Below, one piece after another: positions 43,382 through 52,594 of a DNA stretch of 64,000 bases (within the stretch, counting starts at the first letter, position 1; the number at the start of each line of letters is the position of its first letter). The stretch spans positions 6,237 to 70,236 of the forward strand of contig CAYQOX010000023.1 in assembly GCA_964419335.1 (NCBI GenBank), read 5' to 3'. A program made the translations under genes and the position numbers. The notes below the pieces were generated by a model. The model did no database searches and was not told the origin of the DNA. It worked only from the letters and a program-made list of their open reading frames with translations. The DNA comes from CAYQOX01 sp964419335 (lineage in GTDB: Bacteria; Hinthialibacterota; Hinthialibacteria; Hinthialibacterales; Hinthialibacteraceae).

Positions 43382-45034
43382 TTAACGTCGTGATCTTTTA
43401 TCTTCCCAGTCCAAACGACAAGTCATGTTAAATTCAAGCACCTCTTTTTTTGAAGCCGAACCAAGCTCCAATTCCTTCGAATTGGTGTTATGCGTAATTC
43501 GAATCGAATCACCCAGGGCAGAACCCAACTCGTCTAAAAGCGCGAGAAAAGCATCCTCATTGGGTACTTGACCATTGATTTCCAACGATTGCCGTTTGGT
43601 AAAAGTAATATTGCTGATATAAACTTCCCGTCCTTGAAATAAGTTCATTATATTACGAAGAATAACAAGAACGGATTGATCCTTATCGAGATACTCATCG
43701 ACGTTATTAATCTTGGAGCGCATGGTGTTGAGCGCATTGGTATCCTGCGCAAGATCGTTATAAAACACACGCATTTTCGAAGACTCTTTGTATTTTTGGT
43801 GCCAAGCAAGAAATCCCGCTCCCGCCAACAATGTAAAGATAAGAAAAACAAACAAGGCTATGTTTTTACGAAAAGTCGAACGCTGCCGAGCCTCTCGGTT
43901 TTGTACAAATTCATCTGGCAACAAGTTGACACCATTCTCGGGCTTATCCAACCCCCGCAAAGCCAATCCCACAGGCGTGGACATCTCGGTCCCCTTGTAT
44001 TGATCGCTGGCCGGGAGTTCACCATTAAGCGGTGTTTCTATGGTGGCATTGGTTTTAATACGCAGATTCATTCCTCGGGGCGGCCCCGCCGGGAAATACC
44101 CTGCCCCCCCGCAAAGGATCATGCGATTGATCTTTAATCCTTCATGCTCGCTGCCAAACGCGCTTACCGAACGCAGTAATTCCATGCTGAGATGATCTAC
44201 CCATTGGGAAAAATGCTCCTGCTCATGGGGATGTAAAGCTCCCGAAGCCGTTATCCTTCCTTGTAAATCGTTCCAACTTTTAGCCCCATTAAAACCTTTT
44301 AAGAGGCGATTTTCGTTGACTGGCAAACTTCGGCTAAATAAGATCACCCCTTGATGAAGAATTCCCAGTTTTACGCTAGAGCGCCCAAAATCTGCAATTG
44401 CCACGGTCTCTTCAGGCGGAATCATCCGTTCATAAGCGGCACATGCAGAGAAGATATCCACATCAATGGTTTCTACCTCGATATTGAGTTCATTGCACAT
44501 GTCCATGTAGGGTTTAATTTCACGCCGAAGTACACACACCATCATGATGCGGGATTCATGATCACTAATCCGTTCAATAACCTTAAAGGAAATGACTAAA
44601 TCCTCCATAGGAAAAGGCACATGACGCTCTACATCAAAAAGAAGCATTTCTCTTAATTCCTCGATATCGGAGGACGGCAAAGTCAAATAACGAATGGTAA
44701 CCAAATCCCGGGGAAAACCTAAAACCACTCGACCTTCGAGTTTGCCATGCGTTTTGACCGCTTCTTTTAAAGCCTCTTTTTGACGGTTAAGTTTTTCTTC
44801 GGGATACTCGGCACCCTCGGGGTCAGAAAGGGGCACAACCGTAACTTTCCGAATATCAATATTATTCAAATCATCCCCCGCCATCGTGATAATCTTCACA
44901 GAGAATGAGCCAATATCAATACCCGTTGAAAAGCGTTTTCCCCGCCCCAATTTTTTCTGCTGGTTTTGGGTGGTTTTCGCTTGCGTTTTTGGGGATGCGG
45001 TCGTTCTTTGTCGTTGTCTTCTCGCGCGTGCCAT
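43382..45034 (-). CDS. PilM-PilN fusion (GspL-like)
   Basis: 550 aa. After a basic Gln/Lys-rich N-terminus (1-33), residues 35-360 are an actin-like PilM domain: GIDIGSFSVKI (phosphate 1), VADFGRSSVKLG-type repeat (AIADFGRSSVKLG) and ILCGGAGYFPAG. One membrane helix (about 398-415) is followed by a periplasmic PilN domain with a coiled coil and YISNITFTKRQSLEINGQV. PilM and PilN are separate in most type IV pili; a fused form equals GspL of T2SS, so the machine has mixed character. It forms the inner-membrane platform that recruits the GspE ATPase. Confidence 0.88.
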   Translation of the reverse strand: MARARRQRQRTTASPKTQAKTTQNQQKKLGRGKRFSTGIDIGSFSVKIITMAGDDLNNIDIRKVTVVPLSDPEGAEYPEEKLNRQKEALKEAVKTHGKLEGRVVLGFPRDLVTIRYLTLPSSDIEELREMLLFDVERHVPFPMEDLVISFKVIERISDHESRIMMVCVLRREIKPYMDMCNELNIEVETIDVDIFSACAAYERMIPPEETVAIADFGRSSVKLGILHQGVILFSRSLPVNENRLLKGFNGAKSWNDLQGRITASGALHPHEQEHFSQWVDHLSMELLRSVSAFGSEHEGLKINRMILCGGAGYFPAGPPRGMNLRIKTNATIETPLNGELPASDQYKGTEMSTPVGLALRGLDKPENGVNLLPDEFVQNREARQRSTFRKNIALFVFLIFTLLAGAGFLAWHQKYKESSKMRVFYNDLAQDTNALNTMRSKINNVDEYLDKDQSVLVILRNIMNLFQGREVYISNITFTKRQSLEINGQVPNEDAFLALLDELGSALGDSIRITHNTNSKELELGSASKKEVLEFNMTCRLDWEDKRSRR

Positions 45035-45102
45035 AGTTATCTTAAATCCTAATTGTTTTTAACTCTCAAAACCAAAATCCAATGCCAGCGATGTAAAAAG
45101 TT

Positions 45103-46395
45103 CTAACTTAACTTCTCAATCTGTTCTCGAACATTATAAAGCGGTTCAATAAAGCGTATATGAGCTCTTGATTGCTGTAAGTCGCTCAATTCAAACGTAT
45201 CCACCCCGAAAACAGGAAGACGATCCCACGGGATGTAAGTCCTCGCCACGATAGCGCGATACCCTTTTTGAATCCCTTCATATTCCGCCATACATGTCAC
45301 AGTGAATTTATTGGAAGAGATGGAAGCATAACTTTCGGTCAAAAATTTCATAATATCTTCTGTAAAACCATTGACCTCGGTAAAGTGCATATCATCCATG
45401 TCCGAATTATCAATGGTTTTCAATACATGATCATCCGCCGTATAAATAATCCCATCGCGTCCATCGCGATAATCCGCCCATTCCAACGCTAAACTTTCGG
45501 CACTATCGCCTAATGTGGGATAAAGAATCGCTTCGAAGACCTCGGGTTTAACTGTGTTTAAATTAATGCGATTTGTATACACCGTGAGAAAATTCGCCAA
45601 CCCAAGATATTCTCCTTTTCGCAAATGACGCCGTCCAAATCGCCCCCGTGATTGTTGTTCGTTCGGATCGATCGTGCCAAAAACAATTTCAGGCGTCATC
45701 CCCGGAATCAACAGGAGCTCATCCACGGTTTCAAGAGGTGCGTTTTTAATCATCACTTCCGGGATTTCCACCTCGTTGCGAGATCGGCGTTGGCGAGGAT
45801 TATAATACGCCACCTCATCACTTCCATCACGGCCAAAACTGCTCTCACCGGTATCCGTCACCACCGAATCACGATCCCGCCAATCAATCAAGGCTCCCGC
45901 TAAATGCATGGCCTCATCTTCTTCCACTCCCGTGAGTTCAATAAGGCGGGCAATTTGCTCGATATTGGTTTTCATATTATTAATGGGGAATTTGGCGGAC
46001 TCATCTTCTACAGTTACATAATAATAGCCAACCTTCTCTCCCGCCTCATAGAAGGGAAAATCAATATACAAATTATCGTTATCGACTTCGCCTTCAGCCC
46101 ACGCTTCATTCCCACCGTCATAGGAGAAGACATCATCCTCTTTAAACGAAAATACAGTTGAAAACCGATCTTCTCCACTATCTTTTATTTTATCTTCTTG
46201 CAATAAGATCACCGCTTGACGTAACCCCACTTTGGCGAGTTCTTCGACCACCGTAACATCCCGTTGAAAACCAACCATTTTTATCTCCATACGCACTTGC
46301 TTGACATAAGACAGGGCAACGATGGACAAAACTACAATCACCCATAAGGTAATAACGAGCACAATCCCTTGCTGGTTTTCTTTTATGTTTCTCAT
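45103..46395 (-). CDS. gspK: Minor pseudopilin GspK
   Basis: 430 aa. Leader MRNIKENQQG/IVLVITLWVIVVLSIVAL: prepilin-type helix lacking Glu+5, the hallmark of GspK, the tip pseudopilin. Helical insertion and SAM-like repeats follow (NNMKTNIEQIARLIELTGV, LIDWRDRDS, TVDELLLIPGMTPEIVFG, FLTVYTNRINLNTVKPEVFEAI). It caps the pseudopilus with GspI and GspJ. Start ATG 46395 with AAGGAG eight bases upstream, just before the gspJ stop; an upstream non-ATG start at 46545 would add a non-family extension. Confidence 0.9.
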   Translation of the reverse strand: MRNIKENQQGIVLVITLWVIVVLSIVALSYVKQVRMEIKMVGFQRDVTVVEELAKVGLRQAVILLQEDKIKDSGEDRFSTVFSFKEDDVFSYDGGNEAWAEGEVDNDNLYIDFPFYEAGEKVGYYYVTVEDESAKFPINNMKTNIEQIARLIELTGVEEDEAMHLAGALIDWRDRDSVVTDTGESSFGRDGSDEVAYYNPRQRRSRNEVEIPEVMIKNAPLETVDELLLIPGMTPEIVFGTIDPNEQQSRGRFGRRHLRKGEYLGLANFLTVYTNRINLNTVKPEVFEAILYPTLGDSAESLALEWADYRDGRDGIIYTADDHVLKTIDNSDMDDMHFTEVNGFTEDIMKFLTESYASISSNKFTVTCMAEYEGIQKGYRAIVARTYIPWDRLPVFGVDTFELSDLQQSRAHIRFIEPLYNVREQIEKLS

Positions 46396-46396
46396 G

Positions 46397-47446
46397 TTAT
46401 TGGCTCCTTTGGAGTTGCGGTAATGGATTACCTGGATTCCGAGGAGCAGCCCGTTGTCCTGCAGGCGCTGGGGCAGCCGAACCGGTTTCACGGGGAGGAG
46501 CACCCTCATTGGGCTGCCGTACGCTTCCTCCATCTCCCCGCTCAAAAAATTCAGGCCCCCTTTGCTGATTTCCTGCGGGAATATCAGAAGCCGTGGTCAA
46601 TATTTCGCCGTTCTCTAATTCCAGCGTAATTTGCACAATCGCTGGTAATCCAATCTCCCGCAGACGAACATCTTTGTGAGGATCAAAGTTGGGACTTTGT
46701 GGAGAGATTAGATTTTCCGATATGATTTTTTGTGAATCCCAAGAAGATTGCCACCGCTCTCCGCGTGAATAGCGAAAAGAAATCGAGTCAATTCCCTCCG
46801 CGATAACATGACGACGCTCAAGCCGCCCGTAACTGCCAATAAACTCCGTCAAGGGCATAGGTTCTTCAGGAGAGACCTCGCGATAACGGATGGGCTGTCC
46901 TTGATCAGAAATCACAGTCCCGGCTAGATTGGTATCAAATAAAGAGGCAAAGAACCAAGAAGCCTGTTTGACAGATAACAAAGAACGAAGGATATCCAAG
47001 ACTAAACGACCATCCTCCACATGAAGACGGCATTCCTGCAAATCGAAAGGTGGATTCAATCCCATCTGATATTTCTTACGCACAAACAAAACCGAATTTT
47101 TTTTGCCACGAAAACGAATGGCACCGGGATCATGTTCTCGAATCATTTCTCTTTGAGATTCTTCGAGAATAAAGTGCATTTGATCTGGATCGTAAAACTC
47201 GATGGAATCCTCGGGTCGCCAAAAAGCATCCGCCGCCAAGGCAAATCGTAGTTCCTCAGAGACTTGACGTAACCCAATACGTCCATTTTGATAAAGTTCC
47301 ATCGCGCGTTGTCCACGTTCGAAAGCATCCATGCCTGCCTGCATAGCCGCAAACACGCTGCCAAGCACCAAAGCCAAGATGGTCATACCCAAGAGCATCT
47401 CGACTAAAGTAAATCCTTGTTTAAACGAGCGGATTTCACGCATCAT
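46397..47446 (-). CDS. gspJ: Minor pseudopilin GspJ
   Basis: 349 aa. Prepilin leader KQG/FTLVEMLLGMTILALVLG with Gly-1 and Glu+5, then a pseudopilin beta domain with FWRPEDSIEFYDPDQMHF and SISFRYSRGERWQSSW, PAIVQITLELENGE typical of GspJ. The C-terminal 50 residues are Pro/Arg/Ala-rich and probably disordered. The start overlaps the gspI stop (ATGA). Confidence 0.88.
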   Translation of the reverse strand: MMREIRSFKQGFTLVEMLLGMTILALVLGSVFAAMQAGMDAFERGQRAMELYQNGRIGLRQVSEELRFALAADAFWRPEDSIEFYDPDQMHFILEESQREMIREHDPGAIRFRGKKNSVLFVRKKYQMGLNPPFDLQECRLHVEDGRLVLDILRSLLSVKQASWFFASLFDTNLAGTVISDQGQPIRYREVSPEEPMPLTEFIGSYGRLERRHVIAEGIDSISFRYSRGERWQSSWDSQKIISENLISPQSPNFDPHKDVRLREIGLPAIVQITLELENGEILTTASDIPAGNQQRGPEFFERGDGGSVRQPNEGAPPRETGSAAPAPAGQRAAPRNPGNPLPQLQRSQ

Positions 47447-48021
47447 CGTCGGCCTCGTCTGGATCGGCTTCCTTGTTGACGACTATTTCCCCGGCGTCCG
47501 GGTTGGGTACCAAAAACAAGATCTTCATTATAACTGCCCATAGGAACTAAGGTTTTCAACTTAAAACTATCGGATCGATTATTATAAGAACGATAGCGTC
47601 GGCCTCGTCCTCGTTGCTCCTCTCCCCAAATTGTCCATACTTCTATAATGTACGCTTTGCGCCGAGGGTCGGCTTCTACGGTAGCGACCCAATTAAAATT
47701 CGGCTCTCCCATAGGCCTATAATTTCCACGAAATTCACCTGTTGAGGCTTCCTCCCGCATTTGCCCATGATAACTTAATTCGAATTCATGCAGTTTCGCT
47801 TGCGTAAGATAAACAGCCTTTGTCGTCTGATGAACCATTTTAGAAGCATTCATCGAATTCATAATGGACCTCATCAAGACAGTCCCCGCGATAGCCAAGA
47901 TTGTCATGGACATGAGCACTTCAAGCATGACAAAGGCACTCAAGGTGCAGCGCCCCTTTCGTGTAAAGGGAAAAGACCAAAGTATGCTTCTTGTATCACT
48001 ATCGGAACGATGGACTTTCAT
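47443..48021 (-). CDS. gspI: Minor pseudopilin GspI-like
   Basis: 192 aa. A long leader of 29 residues ends SA/FVMLEVLMSMTILAIAG: Glu+5 is present but the residue at -1 is Ala rather than Gly. The C-terminal domain has KLHEFELSYHGQMREE and FNWVATVEADP, YIIEVWT as in GspI, then an Arg/Gly/Ser-rich tail. The order H-I-J-K supports GspI. The start at 48021 has GAGG upstream and lies 23 nt inside the gspH 3' end. Confidence 0.85.
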   Translation of the reverse strand: MKVHRSDSDTRSILWSFPFTRKGRCTLSAFVMLEVLMSMTILAIAGTVLMRSIMNSMNASKMVHQTTKAVYLTQAKLHEFELSYHGQMREEASTGEFRGNYRPMGEPNFNWVATVEADPRRKAYIIEVWTIWGEEQRGRGRRYRSYNNRSDSFKLKTLVPMGSYNEDLVFGTQPGRRGNSRQQGSRSRRGRR

Positions 48022-48640
48022 AATAGCCTCGATAGAAGTCGGACCCCTCTTCTTCGGTCTGGCCTGTCATATTCTCAACTCGCCCGGTGGTGGGAACAAT
48101 CTTGATGAAGATTCTTCGCTCGTCCTCTTCTTTTTTGGCCAAACGAAGAATCGTGAAATAAGCGGCATCGGCGGAGCCCTCAGGATAAAACGTAAACTCC
48201 CCTTCTCCTCTTCGAATTTCGTTATCTTCAGCGACTTTGTAAACAAACTCAAAAATGTAGCCCTTGGGCAAGGAAGAATGTATTTCCTTGACCTCATTCA
48301 CACGACGCCTTCTGTTACTTGAAGATGCCCGCGGATGACGTCGCGGATGACGCCGGCGTGAACGGTAATGCCGGCGTTCTTTAGGCTCTTCCACAGGAAC
48401 CCAGTACGTTTGCTCCTCTACATCCACATAGAGGCGTATAGGGATTCTCTCCATAACAGCCCGTTGCTGCGCATAGCGGATAGCCCCTATGAAGTCCGAT
48501 GCCGCTTGGCGCATTTCAGAGCGTTCGTAAATTTGCGTAAAACTGGGGAGACCAATAACCGTAATCAAAGCCAGCAGCAATACGACAAGACTGAGCTCGA
48601 TTAAAGTAAATCCCCCCTGCTTTTCTCGAAACGCATGCAT
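47999..48640 (-). CDS. gspH: Minor pseudopilin GspH
   Basis: 213 aa. Leader KQGG/FTLIELSLVVLLLALITVIG, then FIGAIRYAQQRAVMERIPIRL as in GspH, and a late FTFYPEGSADAAYF beta region. An Arg-rich insertion (RRHYRSRRRHPRRHPR and RRRR, about 107-135) interrupts the domain. I choose the ATG at 48640; a TTG at 48706 would run into gspG. It joins the pseudopilus base above GspG. Confidence 0.87.
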   Translation of the reverse strand: MHAFREKQGGFTLIELSLVVLLLALITVIGLPSFTQIYERSEMRQAASDFIGAIRYAQQRAVMERIPIRLYVDVEEQTYWVPVEEPKERRHYRSRRRHPRRHPRASSSNRRRRVNEVKEIHSSLPKGYIFEFVYKVAEDNEIRRGEGEFTFYPEGSADAAYFTILRLAKKEEDERRIFIKIVPTTGRVENMTGQTEEEGSDFYRGYYESPSFR

Positions 48641-48690
48641 AAATACTCGATTCCTCGTTCTTTCGAGTTTGTCTCTCGCGCGATCGCTTC

Positions 48691-49107
48691 TTATTCTTCG
48701 TCCCAATTACCGATATCGTCCTCGGTTCCTTCTTGCCCATCAGGACCGACAGAATAAAGATCATACTCAATACCACGGGTACCGGGATACTGATAACGGT
48801 ATTCATTTCCCCATGGATCCTTAATGATCTTGCGAGTCAAGAAGGGCTTTGTCCAACCTTCAACACCGGGATCCTCGACCAATGCCTGTAGCCCCTGTTC
48901 TGTGGTTGGATAACCGCCAATCGTAAGATCATACATACCCAGAGCCGTACTCAAGGTAGCGATATCGTTACGGGCACGAGTCTTTTTGGCTTCATCTGCA
49001 CGACCACTAAAGTTCACCAAAACGGCACCCGCTAAAATCCCAATAATCGTTACAACCAAGAGCAATTCGACGAGTGTAAATGCTTTTTCGTTGTTTCTGG
49101 ATTGCAT
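48691..49107 (-). CDS. gspG: Major pseudopilin GspG
   Basis: 138 aa. Leader MQSRNNEKA/FTLVELLLVVTIIGILAG with Glu+5 but Ala at -1 instead of the nearly invariant Gly. The rest is canonical: AKKTRARNDIATLSTALGMY, YPTTEQGLQALVEDP, KDPWGNEY, and the calcium-site VGPDGQEGTEDDIGNW. It polymerises into the pseudopilus. AGGAGG seven bases before the ATG is the strongest ribosome site of the operon, fitting a major subunit. Confidence 0.95.
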   Translation of the reverse strand: MQSRNNEKAFTLVELLLVVTIIGILAGAVLVNFSGRADEAKKTRARNDIATLSTALGMYDLTIGGYPTTEQGLQALVEDPGVEGWTKPFLTRKIIKDPWGNEYRYQYPGTRGIEYDLYSVGPDGQEGTEDDIGNWDEE

Positions 49108-49171
49108 GAGGCAACCTCCTTTACGTTGTTATGTTAGGATCGTGTTACCGATCTTTCATTAAAATATTATA

Positions 49172-50383
49172 TTACATCCCCTGACTAATCGTAAAAATTG
49201 GCATAATCATGGCAAAAACAATAAATCCAACGATGAGCGCCATAAAGACTATCATCACCGGCTCGATAATCGTCGTCAGGGCTTTAATCACGCGTTCAGT
49301 TTCCGTTTCAAATGTATCGGCCACCCGTTGCAAGGTTGTTTCTAGGTTTCCCGTTTCTTCACCGACAGATACCATATTCACCGCGACCGGTGGAAAGATT
49401 TCCGAGGCTTCCATACGATCGGAAAGTTTCGCCCCTTCTTTTATATAGTCAGCAAACAATTCGACTTCCTTCTTTAACACCCGGTTAATTACGACTTTTT
49501 CGGTGATTGACAATGCCTTTAAAATAGTCACACCGTTAGCGAGAAGGGTTCCCAATGTACGAGAAAACTTGGCAATCTCACGTTTTTGAATCAAATCTCC
49601 AATCAGAGGAAGCGATAATTTAAATTTATCAAACTGCATGCCTCCGGCTTCTGTTTTAATATATCGAAAGAACGAAAACCCGAAAAAAATCAAACCAATA
49701 AGGAATACCCACCAATATCCCGACACCAATTCACTCACCATCATTAACATTTGAGTCGAAAGAGGGAGTTCAACATCGGATTCTTCAAACATCACCATGA
49801 AATTGGGAACAACGACTGTAAACAAGATAATAATAACAAAGATGCAAACCACGACCATAAAACCGGGATAAGTCAACGAGGAGATAATTTTGCTCCGGGT
49901 TTCTTGTTCATTTTCTAAAAAACCGGCTAGACGTTCCATAACCGCATCCAACATCCCACCCACTTCTCCCGCATGCACCATGCTGCAATAGAGTTTATTG
50001 AAGATGCGGGGATGCTTGGCCAAGGCATCTGACAAAGCCGTTCCTCCAGAAACTTCTGAATTGACGTTTCTAATCACTTCAGCCAATCGCGGATTAGCCG
50101 TTTGCTGACTGATAACATCCATGCAGCGAACTAAGGGTAATCCCGCGCGAAGCAAATCGCTCAATTGGCGGCTGAAGGTCGTCACATCTTTCCCCGTCAC
50201 CCGGCGAATCGAATTGAAAGAAACCTCAGCATTCAAGCCTTTTCCGCCGCCCATTTCTTTCACAGAGATGGGAAAGACCTGCATTTTTTGAAGCTTGTTA
50301 ATCACCAAACGTTGATTATCCGCTTCAAGTTCTCCTTCAATCACTTCTCCCGATAACTTTTTGGCTTTGTACTGAAATTTCAT
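49172..50383 (-). CDS. gspF: Inner-membrane platform protein GspF
   Basis: 403 aa. Three membrane helices and two homologous cytoplasmic domains: RQLSDLLRAGLPLVRCMDV ... GEVGGMLDAVMERLAGFLE and SRTLGTLLANGVTILKALS ... GEETGNLETTLQRVAD, the duplicated GspF signature. It couples the GspE ATPase to pseudopilin assembly. AAAGG precedes the ATG; 10 nt after gspE. Confidence 0.95.
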   Translation of the reverse strand: MKFQYKAKKLSGEVIEGELEADNQRLVINKLQKMQVFPISVKEMGGGKGLNAEVSFNSIRRVTGKDVTTFSRQLSDLLRAGLPLVRCMDVISQQTANPRLAEVIRNVNSEVSGGTALSDALAKHPRIFNKLYCSMVHAGEVGGMLDAVMERLAGFLENEQETRSKIISSLTYPGFMVVVCIFVIIILFTVVVPNFMVMFEESDVELPLSTQMLMMVSELVSGYWWVFLIGLIFFGFSFFRYIKTEAGGMQFDKFKLSLPLIGDLIQKREIAKFSRTLGTLLANGVTILKALSITEKVVINRVLKKEVELFADYIKEGAKLSDRMEASEIFPPVAVNMVSVGEETGNLETTLQRVADTFETETERVIKALTTIIEPVMIVFMALIVGFIVFAMIMPIFTISQGM

Positions 50384-50393
50384 CGTTTGCCTT

Positions 50394-52097
50394 TTACCAC
50401 TCCTGAGTTACTCGAATCAATTCTTCTACTGTAGATTCGCCCTTTTGCACCTTCTCTAAGGCACACATCCGCAAGGTTCTCATTCCATCGGTTAACGCTT
50501 GCTGTTTAATTCGACTCGCCGCCACCCGTTGCACTGTCAGTTCGCGTAGTTCCTCATTCATATCCATAATTTCATAAATCGCAGTCCGTCCACGGTACCC
50601 AAGGAACTTACATTCTTCACAACCGCGGCCGCGATAATATTTCATCCCTTCATATTCAGGCCCCGTCAGCCCAAGGCCTTTAAGAATATCATGCTCTGGT
50701 TCATATTCTTCTTTGCAATAAGGACAGATTCGACGCATCAAGCGCTGTGCCACTACGCCAATAATGGAAGAAGAGACAAGATAGGGCTCTACCCCCATAT
50801 CAATCAAACGGGTAATGGCTCCAGGCGCGTCGTTGGTGTGGAGCGTCGTAAAAACCAAGTGCCCCGTCAGTGCGGATTGGATCGCGATTTCAGCGGTTTC
50901 ATGGTCACGGGTTTCTCCGACGAGAATAATATCCGGGTCCTGACGCAAGAAAGACCGTAACACATTGGCGAACTTCAATCCAATCTTGGTATTCACTTGA
51001 ACCTGCACAATCCCATGCAAATGGTATTCAATCGGCTCTTCGATAGTGAGAATCTTGACATCCATCTTGTTCAACTGAGACAAGGTAGCATACAGGGTCG
51101 TGGTTTTCCCACTGCCCGTGGGCCCCGTAACAAGAATAATCCCGTGCGGTTTATTAATAATATTTTTGAATCTACTCAAAGAATATTCATCGAAACCCAG
51201 TTTTGGTAATTCGAAGATCGTATCCCCACGGTTGAGAATACGAATCACAATACTCTCTCCATAAGGGGTGGGTACCGTGGAAACACGAAGGTCAAACTCC
51301 ATATTCCCACTTTTAATATTGATACGCCCGTCCTGGGGCAAACGCCGCTCAGCGATATTCATATCAGCCATGATTTTAATACGGGAAATCACCGCAGCCT
51401 GATAACGACGGATGTTGGGAGGAATCGCGGCTTCATACAGCAAACCGTCAATACGATAACGAATGCGGAGTTCATCCTCAAAAGGTTCGAAGTGAATATC
51501 GGTCGCCCGGTCATTGACGGCTTCGGTCATGATCTGGTTCACAAATCGGATAATGGAAGCATCTTCGCTGAGTTCCTCAATATTATCTTTTTCGAGAATT
51601 TCCTCTTCCTCTTCACCATCATCTTCCATCATCCCTTCAACCGTATCCGCTCCGATCCCGTAATATTGCTTGATCGCATTTTTTATATCATCACTGGGTG
51701 CGAGTAGAGGCTCTACATCGCATTTCAGCAATAGCCGCAAATCATCGAGAGCATGAAAATTCAAGGGATCGGCCGTGGCAATACGAAGAGTATCGCCTTG
51801 ACGTTCAATCGGTAAGATGTTATATCGATGCACAAAACGTATCGGAATTTGACGCAATATTTCCGGAGTAAGTTTTCTTCCCGCCACATCAACGGTTTCT
51901 ACGCCCAAATGATGCGATAGAGTTTCCAGGATATGATCCTCGGGAACAATATCATTTTCAACGAGAATCGTATCCAGATTTTTCCCTGTTTTCTCTTGCA
52001 TCGCCACCGCACGATTCAGCTCATCCGAATCGACCAGCTGTAATGAACGTAGTAATTCGCCGTATCGTTTTCCAAGAGTCCCTGGCGCTTGCTTCAT
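50394..52097 (-). CDS. gspE: Secretion ATPase GspE
   Basis: 567 aa. N-terminal MshEN/N1E domain (1-150, with ILVENDIVPEDHILETLSHHLGVE), Walker A GPTGSGKTTT (about 322), Asp box LTIEEPIEY, Walker B ILVGETRDHETAEIA, His box GHLVFTTLHTNDA and the tetracysteine zinc motif CPYC...CEEC. Hexameric motor of pseudopilus assembly. A Glu-rich stretch (about 172-190) links the two domains. First gene of the operon; AGGTGG upstream of the ATG. Confidence 0.95.
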   Translation of the reverse strand: MKQAPGTLGKRYGELLRSLQLVDSDELNRAVAMQEKTGKNLDTILVENDIVPEDHILETLSHHLGVETVDVAGRKLTPEILRQIPIRFVHRYNILPIERQGDTLRIATADPLNFHALDDLRLLLKCDVEPLLAPSDDIKNAIKQYYGIGADTVEGMMEDDGEEEEEILEKDNIEELSEDASIIRFVNQIMTEAVNDRATDIHFEPFEDELRIRYRIDGLLYEAAIPPNIRRYQAAVISRIKIMADMNIAERRLPQDGRINIKSGNMEFDLRVSTVPTPYGESIVIRILNRGDTIFELPKLGFDEYSLSRFKNIINKPHGIILVTGPTGSGKTTTLYATLSQLNKMDVKILTIEEPIEYHLHGIVQVQVNTKIGLKFANVLRSFLRQDPDIILVGETRDHETAEIAIQSALTGHLVFTTLHTNDAPGAITRLIDMGVEPYLVSSSIIGVVAQRLMRRICPYCKEEYEPEHDILKGLGLTGPEYEGMKYYRGRGCEECKFLGYRGRTAIYEIMDMNEELRELTVQRVAASRIKQQALTDGMRTLRMCALEKVQKGESTVEELIRVTQEW

Positions 52098-52594
52098 TCT
52101 TCTTCCACCTTCTTTTTTCGGTGAATGATATTTCTTTTATGAATATCTAGCAAATAGATTGCCAATTAAGATCGCTCTCACCTTTTACTTTTTAAGTAAA
52201 GTTATATCAGATAGTTATAAAAATATAAAAAGGATCGATTCTTTTACTCGATCACGAGAAATACCTGACTAAAATCGTGTTTTTACGATGGCGCTCGGAT
52301 TTTTACGATTGGGACCCAAACTTAAAAAAGAGCCATACTCGCTGCGATGAGTATACACCTTGACCTCCCCACCACAACGAATGACTCTTCCAATCCCTAT
52401 GATAACCCTATGGGCAAAAATGTGAATTGATTTTTTTTTGCGAGAAATACACGTGGAAAATATTAGTAAAAATAAAATAATACATGCCCCATCAAAACCC
52501 AATAAAGCGCATTCGATGACTAAGGGGAAAAAGATAATAGCGGTTTGTGAGGCGCTTGTCACTCATTCTGAATGGGAAGATGATGCGTAACCTC
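52098..52594. other. 497-nt region with direct repeats, no clear gene
   Basis: Holds the unseen promoter of the gspE operon. TTTTTACGAT occurs at 52280-52289 and again at 52300-52309, exactly 20 bp apart, with a half inverted repeat before it: an operator-like layout. A 24-codon ORF (52516-52590, plus) and a 97-codon minus ORF are present but show no coding evidence. Confidence 0.4.

Noticed and set aside
52269..52562. 97-codon ORF in the gspE upstream region
   Set aside because: AT-rich with no family likeness, no good ribosome site, and it crosses the direct repeats.
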